Assembly (NCBI RefSeq): GCF_030151085.1 | Contig: NZ_JASLER010000005.1 | Coordinates: 1-64,000 of the forward strand | DNA: 64,000 nucleotides | Direction of reading: 5' to 3' | Origin: Bacteroides sp. | GTDB lineage: Bacteria > Bacteroidota > Bacteroidia > Bacteroidales > Bacteroidaceae | Shown: positions 59,095-64,000 of the stretch, in pieces | Position numbering within the stretch: the first letter of the stretch is position 1 | Layout of the letters: each line of letters begins with the position of its first letter | Program-made: the position numbers and the translations under genes | Notes under the pieces: generated by a model | Database searches by the model: none | What the model was told of the DNA's origin: nothing | The model's input: the letters and a program-made list of their open reading frames with translations, nothing else

Positions 59095-61942
59095 CAGGAT
59101 GAGATGGCAGTACAAACCAAAATGTACTGCCTTTTCCTTTTTCCGAAATCACACCAATCTCACCGTTCAGATGTTTCACGATACTCTTACAGAGCGCTAA
59201 CCCAAGACCCGTGCCTTGTACGTACTCATCCAACTTCACAAAACGGTTAAAAATATTCTTTTGATCCTCCGGTGCAATACCACAACCGGTATCAGCAACA
59301 TAGAAGTAATAACTTCCATTTTCTTCCTTCTTATACCCCAAAGTGATACTGCCTGCCTCCGTAAACTTCACCGCATTGGAGAGCAGATTCCAAAGTATAA
59401 CTTGCAAATATTCCCTATCTGTAGTGATAAACCGTTCTGCTTCAACTTCCGGTAATTCACGAATAAATTGTAGCGAACAATTGTGCAGATTAGAATTTCT
59501 AACGTACTTCTCCATATCAAGAAAGATATCAGCTACATTGCACTGCATATAGCAGAAGTTAACTTTACCGCCATCAAGTGCAGACAAATCAAGGATATTT
59601 GTAATCAAAGCATCGAGCAGACGAATGTTGTGCAAGATAATAGGAGTATATTCATTTCGATCTTTTTCATCATTTAACATTGAAAGAATCATGGAAAAAC
59701 CAACAATTGAGTTCAAGGGAGTGCGTACTTCATGGCTTATACTGTTCAGAAAACCTCGTGTTTCTTCATTGGCTTCTTCTGCCTTCAGCTTCGCTTCTTC
59801 CAGTTTTTTCTCACTTTGTTTCTGCTCATCAATACACAAACTCAGTTCTACCAAGCGGTTAGAAGGTTGAATAAAATACATGTGTTGACGAATCCAATGT
59901 TCTTTACCATCAGCATTCAATACTTGTATATCCCTGCAAAAAGGTTCGTTCACTCCTCCTGCACGTACAGTTTCCTGAAATTTTAATAAGGCCTCCCTAT
60001 CTCCCGCTACTACCCGTTCATAAGTGGGGAATGTACCCGAAACATACGTTTCATTCATATTCTTGCACCAAGAATCGGTAGCCATGCCCACTGCCGACTG
60101 GGCATCATAAAATACCACTCCTACCTGTGAAGAATCCGAAGCAAAGCGGAATAGATCTTCAAACCGTTCTTTCTCTTGACGTTCCCTGATAGTCGGAGTC
60201 AAATTGACTGCAATAGCCATAAAATAGGAATTATCATTATCTATTTCATGCAACGGTTTAACAATCAACTGATAAACTTCCGATTCTGCAAAGTTAGTTC
60301 TCGACAGCCTACCCGCATAATCAAGAGAGACCTCACAATTCACTGTTTTTTGAGATCGTATTTGTTCTTTCAAATCATCACTCAAGTAGGGACTCTCAAA
60401 GATATTCTCCAAAAACAAGTCACTATTTCCATCCGATGTTTCCACAGTTCCATTGATAATTCGTAATACACGTTTCCCATTTTCGTCATACAAAGCAAAA
60501 TCAATGGAACTGTTTTTATAGATTACCTGCAATTTATCGTACAAGCGTTTATACCGCGCATAGTCAGCCTTAATTCTCTTGTTATAGCGGTTGTGACGCC
60601 AACTGATAAAGGCATAGCAACATACTAACACTAAAACAAGTATACTCACCAGCAGTTGCTTTTCATATTTATGAACAAAATCGGGAGGAATATGAACATA
60701 CGTTACCCCTTCTATTTCATCTGCAACCTTAGCCAGTTTGAAACGTTCAACCGCCGTACGGTTCAAAACAATTCCCATCTCCGACAATGTATCAAAAGGA
60801 AGAGTCATAATACAATCCCCCTGAACTGCACGTTCCAACAAACCCATTGCAAAATCTGCCGACTTCATTAAATTCAAATAGCATCCACCCACCCAGTAAT
60901 TATCTTGATCGAAATCGCGTTTGGTCAAGGTAAACAATGGTGTAGTCAAAACATTCGTAAACAATGAATCTATTTCTTTATCACAACGTTTACTGTGTAC
61001 CCCGCTGATATTCCAGCTGTAAGTCAAGAATGCCCGATGCTCGGCAGGTTCCAACATAACATCATAAATTGAATCCGTATTCAGGAAATTACTTATCATT
61101 TTGATGTATTTCACGCCAGGCATTACCTTCTTGACCGTGTTTTCCACTTCCAACTGTGTCTCCATACTTCGGTATGAATTTCTATCCACCCATATCAATT
61201 CTTTCAGATCGGGTAACATGCGATGAATCAATTCGAGGTTTTGGAGTATGGGAAGCTTCACGATATTGCCGGAATAATTCATCTTGAAATCAAGTTGATA
61301 TAAATCTTGTCCCTCCTGAGTTATTCTGGTGACTGCAATCATCGAATCCTTTTTGGCCATCTCAATAAAAGGATCTTTAAGTGGCAGCGATTTGCCCACT
61401 ATAAAATAATCGCGAATACCTAATTTTGAGTCGAAACGGAATGGCCTTTCGGGATACCATCCATTAGCGGAAATTGAATCTTTTACCGCACATAACACCA
61501 TAGGAATTCTCCGCCATTTTCCTAACTGTACTATATAGGAAATGTAGTTCATAAAACCTTCCTCACCTATCCAAACGAGCGCATCCGGTATATCATCTTG
61601 TACGAACAATGAAACAGTCTTTAAGTCTGTAGCCTTTACAGAAGTTTGCGTACGTTCGGCATACCCCCATATAATAGATCGTAAAGTCAGTGCGCTTGCA
61701 GCAGTATAAACTGCGCTTTCCGTTCTCAAATCGCCGGAATAAACCATCCAATCCGGATGAATTTTAAGAATCTTTCTTTCTAAGCTATCGGCAATGTCTT
61801 TACTCCATTTAATATGTTCACCATAAGAATTGATAATGAGTATTCTTTTCCCTACCGAAGTTTCTGCCGGAGCCGCTACTGCTACCGTTATTCCTAAGAG
61901 TAACAGAATGACAGACACGCTATAGAAAATCCAATTCCTCAT
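59087..61942 (-). CDS. Membrane sensor histidine kinase with periplasmic binding-protein-like domain
   Basis: The protein has 951 residues. A signal peptide or anchor (residues ~5-25) is followed by a large periplasmic domain (~30-430) of the ABC-substrate-binding type (RILIINSYGEHIKWSKDIADSL, IPDALVWIGEEGFMNYI). A membrane span (VSILVLVLVCCYAFISW) and PAS-like segments follow. The kinase core has SISHEVRTPLNSIVG (about H737), LWNLLSNAVKFTEAGS, DTGCGIAPED and GTGLGLALCKSIV. No receiver or DNA-binding domain is fused, and no regulator gene is adjacent. The stimulus is unknown. It is encoded 15 bp after the paralogous protein at 61958. Confidence 0.9.
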   Translation of the reverse strand: MRNWIFYSVSVILLLLGITVAVAAPAETSVGKRILIINSYGEHIKWSKDIADSLERKILKIHPDWMVYSGDLRTESAVYTAASALTLRSIIWGYAERTQTSVKATDLKTVSLFVQDDIPDALVWIGEEGFMNYISYIVQLGKWRRIPMVLCAVKDSISANGWYPERPFRFDSKLGIRDYFIVGKSLPLKDPFIEMAKKDSMIAVTRITQEGQDLYQLDFKMNYSGNIVKLPILQNLELIHRMLPDLKELIWVDRNSYRSMETQLEVENTVKKVMPGVKYIKMISNFLNTDSIYDVMLEPAEHRAFLTYSWNISGVHSKRCDKEIDSLFTNVLTTPLFTLTKRDFDQDNYWVGGCYLNLMKSADFAMGLLERAVQGDCIMTLPFDTLSEMGIVLNRTAVERFKLAKVADEIEGVTYVHIPPDFVHKYEKQLLVSILVLVLVCCYAFISWRHNRYNKRIKADYARYKRLYDKLQVIYKNSSIDFALYDENGKRVLRIINGTVETSDGNSDLFLENIFESPYLSDDLKEQIRSQKTVNCEVSLDYAGRLSRTNFAESEVYQLIVKPLHEIDNDNSYFMAIAVNLTPTIRERQEKERFEDLFRFASDSSQVGVVFYDAQSAVGMATDSWCKNMNETYVSGTFPTYERVVAGDREALLKFQETVRAGGVNEPFCRDIQVLNADGKEHWIRQHMYFIQPSNRLVELSLCIDEQKQSEKKLEEAKLKAEEANEETRGFLNSISHEVRTPLNSIVGFSMILSMLNDEKDRNEYTPIILHNIRLLDALITNILDLSALDGGKVNFCYMQCNVADIFLDMEKYVRNSNLHNCSLQFIRELPEVEAERFITTDREYLQVILWNLLSNAVKFTEAGSITLGYKKEENGSYYFYVADTGCGIAPEDQKNIFNRFVKLDEYVQGTGLGLALCKSIVKHLNGEIGVISEKGKGSTFWFVLPSHPVI

Positions 61943-61957
61943 ATATATATTCCAATA

Positions 61958-64000
61958 TTATTTATCCAACTCGACTTTAGAAATGCTTATTATCTCATCC
62001 AGCAATTTCAGCAATTGATGATTACCACTTTCAATACGGGTATTGAGTTCAGCCCGACGTTCCAAATCGTCGGTAAAAACCAATTCCTGTGCACATAGAA
62101 TAACCTCTTTCAGCGGAACACGGATTTCGTCCCTCATATTAGCAACAAAAGCATTCTTGAAACGATCGGCTTCTTGTGCTTCGTGCATGGCAGTTTCCAA
62201 TTCCCGTTCTCTGGCCATTTGTTCATCCATGTTAAGTATCATTTCGGCAACGATAATATGCCCTCTTTGAGGAACAAACTCCAAAGGTTGAATCATGTAT
62301 CGTATGAAATGAGATTCACCCGTCTCTGTTTGTATTTGCAGACTTTCCAAGAAATGCCTGGACACTCCATAACGAACATTCTCTAAATAAGACTCCACCT
62401 TTTTGCGGTCTTCAGGTATCAGACATTGGTGAATGTGAGAAAAATCATTAGTACCCCGTTGTATATTCAATGTATCATACCAAGCGTCAGTTGCAAAGCC
62501 ATGCCCGTTGACCAAATTATATTCGGCTATTCCAATCACTGCCTTATTCATAGCAAAATTCAACATATTGCAAATCTTCTCTTTTGCTTTTCTCTCGTTT
62601 TCAATATTCGTATTGTCAATAACAATAACCAGGATGTTATTTGCCTCTGTTTCTTCATCCACTATCAGACAACATTGAATACGGTAACAGTGCTCTTCCT
62701 GATAAAGCAGTCTACTCACCAATTCTTTGTTGAAAAGGGCTTCACGCATTTCATTATCTATAAATCCCGGATCAAAAAGCCGGAATTCGTTAGAAGTAGA
62801 ACGAGTAAATCGCTTACAGAAAATATCTGTCTCGGCATTACGTTTCAATAAATTTCCATCTGTATCGAATAACATCAAACCAATAGGCATATTTTCATAT
62901 ACTACCTGATACTCGTCATATAAAGATTTATAGCGCTGAAACAATGCCTTCAAGTTATGCCGATACCGACGTGAATAGATTATTCGAAAAGTAACGAACG
63001 CCAACACTATGGCAATCAACAAAATAATAGATATAATACGTATATGACGCACAATAAAGGGCTGCGGCACATTTCGACCTATCACATTAGGTAAGTTCTC
63101 AACTGCCGAGTGCAAACCGGCATGCATCAAGGCAGTCTGATTCAAATAATAAGCAGCTTTTGGAGCAACACTATAAGAAAGGCTATCGGCTCCCCCCATC
63201 TCTATAAAACGAATTACTGCTTTTACAGTCTCATCGGCAATAGCAGAATAAGGAGAGAAATACCCGCCTACCGGGATATGCGATTGGTAGGTTTTATCAC
63301 GTAACGTAAGAACTGGTACACGTACACAAGTAGGCACCGGCACACCATTAGTAACAAGTACCGATCCGGCAGGTAATTCTTCCAAAGTTTGTATCATAGA
63401 AGCGTCATTACTACGTTCAGTCCGCAACTCATAGAGAGAAATGCCCGAAAGATTACAGCTTTGTTCCAATTTCATTTTAGCATAAATATCGGCATAACTG
63501 CCATCGGAAAGAAAATATATTTTTTGCAAGCTGGGCACCAATGCAAAAGCCAGTTGCAGGGTTTGCAAGGTATAATCCGATTCAATAACGGCAGCTGTTT
63601 TTATAGTAGATGTAGAACTTTCTAAAGAGATAAAAGCGGTATCGGATAATTGCTTGTCCGGAAAGAAATTCTGATAATCTTTTAATACTTCTGCATGAAC
63701 GCCACACAGTACAACCGGAACCTTCTCCCAAATACCCCTCAGATCCATGCTTCGATAAAGCATCCAGCTCTCATCTCCAATGAGTACCAACACTTTGGGC
63801 ACATAAATTTTATTGCTTAACCTACCATAAGCAAAAGCCCCTTGCATGGCAAAACGGTCTGCTAAATAGGAAGTACGAGCTGCAATACCGGCATAAGTGA
63901 TATTTACTTGTAGTCCTGTTCTTTTTGCTTCTAGGTTATTTCGAATTTCCTTTGCCAATGTGGTACTCCACTCCTGCTCATAAGAATAGGAATTCAATAT
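61958..64000 (-). CDS. Degenerate histidine-kinase-like membrane sensor (5' partial)
   Basis: The frame is open to the right edge; the apparent start at 63997 is a TTG inside the coding region, and a signal peptide is expected just outside the window. The visible part (~680 residues) matches the next gene's architecture: periplasmic binding-protein-like domain, membrane span near HIRIISIILLIAIVLAF, PAS-like regions, then a HisKA helix. The phosphoacceptor region reads VANMRDEIRVPL, with Arg-Asp in place of Ser-His (Asp about 623), and the protein stops ~57 residues later without an ATPase domain. It is probably a non-catalytic receptor or partner of the following kinase. Confidence 0.85.
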   Translation of the reverse strand: MLNSYSYEQEWSTTLAKEIRNNLEAKRTGLQVNITYAGIAARTSYLADRFAMQGAFAYGRLSNKIYVPKVLVLIGDESWMLYRSMDLRGIWEKVPVVLCGVHAEVLKDYQNFFPDKQLSDTAFISLESSTSTIKTAAVIESDYTLQTLQLAFALVPSLQKIYFLSDGSYADIYAKMKLEQSCNLSGISLYELRTERSNDASMIQTLEELPAGSVLVTNGVPVPTCVRVPVLTLRDKTYQSHIPVGGYFSPYSAIADETVKAVIRFIEMGGADSLSYSVAPKAAYYLNQTALMHAGLHSAVENLPNVIGRNVPQPFIVRHIRIISIILLIAIVLAFVTFRIIYSRRYRHNLKALFQRYKSLYDEYQVVYENMPIGLMLFDTDGNLLKRNAETDIFCKRFTRSTSNEFRLFDPGFIDNEMREALFNKELVSRLLYQEEHCYRIQCCLIVDEETEANNILVIVIDNTNIENERKAKEKICNMLNFAMNKAVIGIAEYNLVNGHGFATDAWYDTLNIQRGTNDFSHIHQCLIPEDRKKVESYLENVRYGVSRHFLESLQIQTETGESHFIRYMIQPLEFVPQRGHIIVAEMILNMDEQMARERELETAMHEAQEADRFKNAFVANMRDEIRVPLKEVILCAQELVFTDDLERRAELNTRIESGNHQLLKLLDEIISISKVELDK

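Overview
The window looks like a chromosomal segment of a gut Bacteroides (Bacteroidales). The evidence is SusC/SusD pairs, a FecI/FecR-type sigma and anti-sigma pair, fimbrillin-family lipoproteins, a XylR/AraC-type regulator, and many start-proximal copies of the Bacteroides -7 promoter box TAnnTTTG. Coding density is high and no rRNA or tRNA gene was seen. The species cannot be fixed from sequence alone.

Layout. 1-3641: end of a probable TIR-domain membrane protein, then a membrane protein with two TrkA-N-like Rossmann domains and a C-terminal RyR domain; this is a candidate signalling or conflict pair. 3721-6839: Smr-domain protein, a QueA-family enzyme and a Nudix hydrolase. 6840-7276: non-coding array of degenerate 21-23 bp units between two terminators. 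7277-11333: TonB-dependent transducer receptor, ECF sigma factor and FecR anti-sigma factor, overlapping in an unusual receptor-first order. 11414-18894: alanine symporter, phosphoglucosamine mutase, DUF4827-like lipoprotein, DHH phosphoesterase, ComEC and Rpe. 18975-26102: metal-type RND pump fused to its outer-membrane factor, its adaptor, and a LytS/LytTR two-component pair. 26395-27273: Rpn-type nuclease.

27482-33681 is the most striking accessory region. A tyrosine recombinase is followed by a 22-bp perfect inverted repeat enclosing about 266 bp that carries a promoter pointing away from the genes (OFF in this assembly). Downstream lie a small protein, a short conserved peptide and a fimbrillin-GLUG lipoprotein. 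After an HU-like protein comes a second peptide plus fimbrillin cassette, whose promoter closely matches the flipped form of the invertible promoter but has no matching repeat pair (fixed ON). 33695-37546 holds fmt, a ClC channel, tsaC and a thioesterase. 37550-47993 is a polysaccharide-utilisation locus: SusC, SusD, surface lipoprotein, ROK kinase, a GH2 enzyme resembling exo-beta-D-glucosaminidase, and a XylR-like regulator.

48149-54645 holds yaaA, recJ, recQ, a TPR protein and a secreted EEP-family phosphatase. 54686-59094 is an aromatic amino-acid operon (pheA, aminotransferase, DAHP synthase-chorismate mutase, tyrA). It is preceded by a Phe/Tyr-rich leader peptide and a terminator/antiterminator, a textbook-type attenuator. 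59087-64000 holds two paralogous periplasmic-sensor proteins: one complete histidine kinase, and one (cut by the window edge) whose kinase core is degenerate and lacks an ATPase domain.

Two features recur. Several surface or sensory systems are duplicated with one altered copy (fimbrillin cassettes, sensor kinases). Three unrelated intergenic regions carry short-core arrays with a 22-23 bp period.
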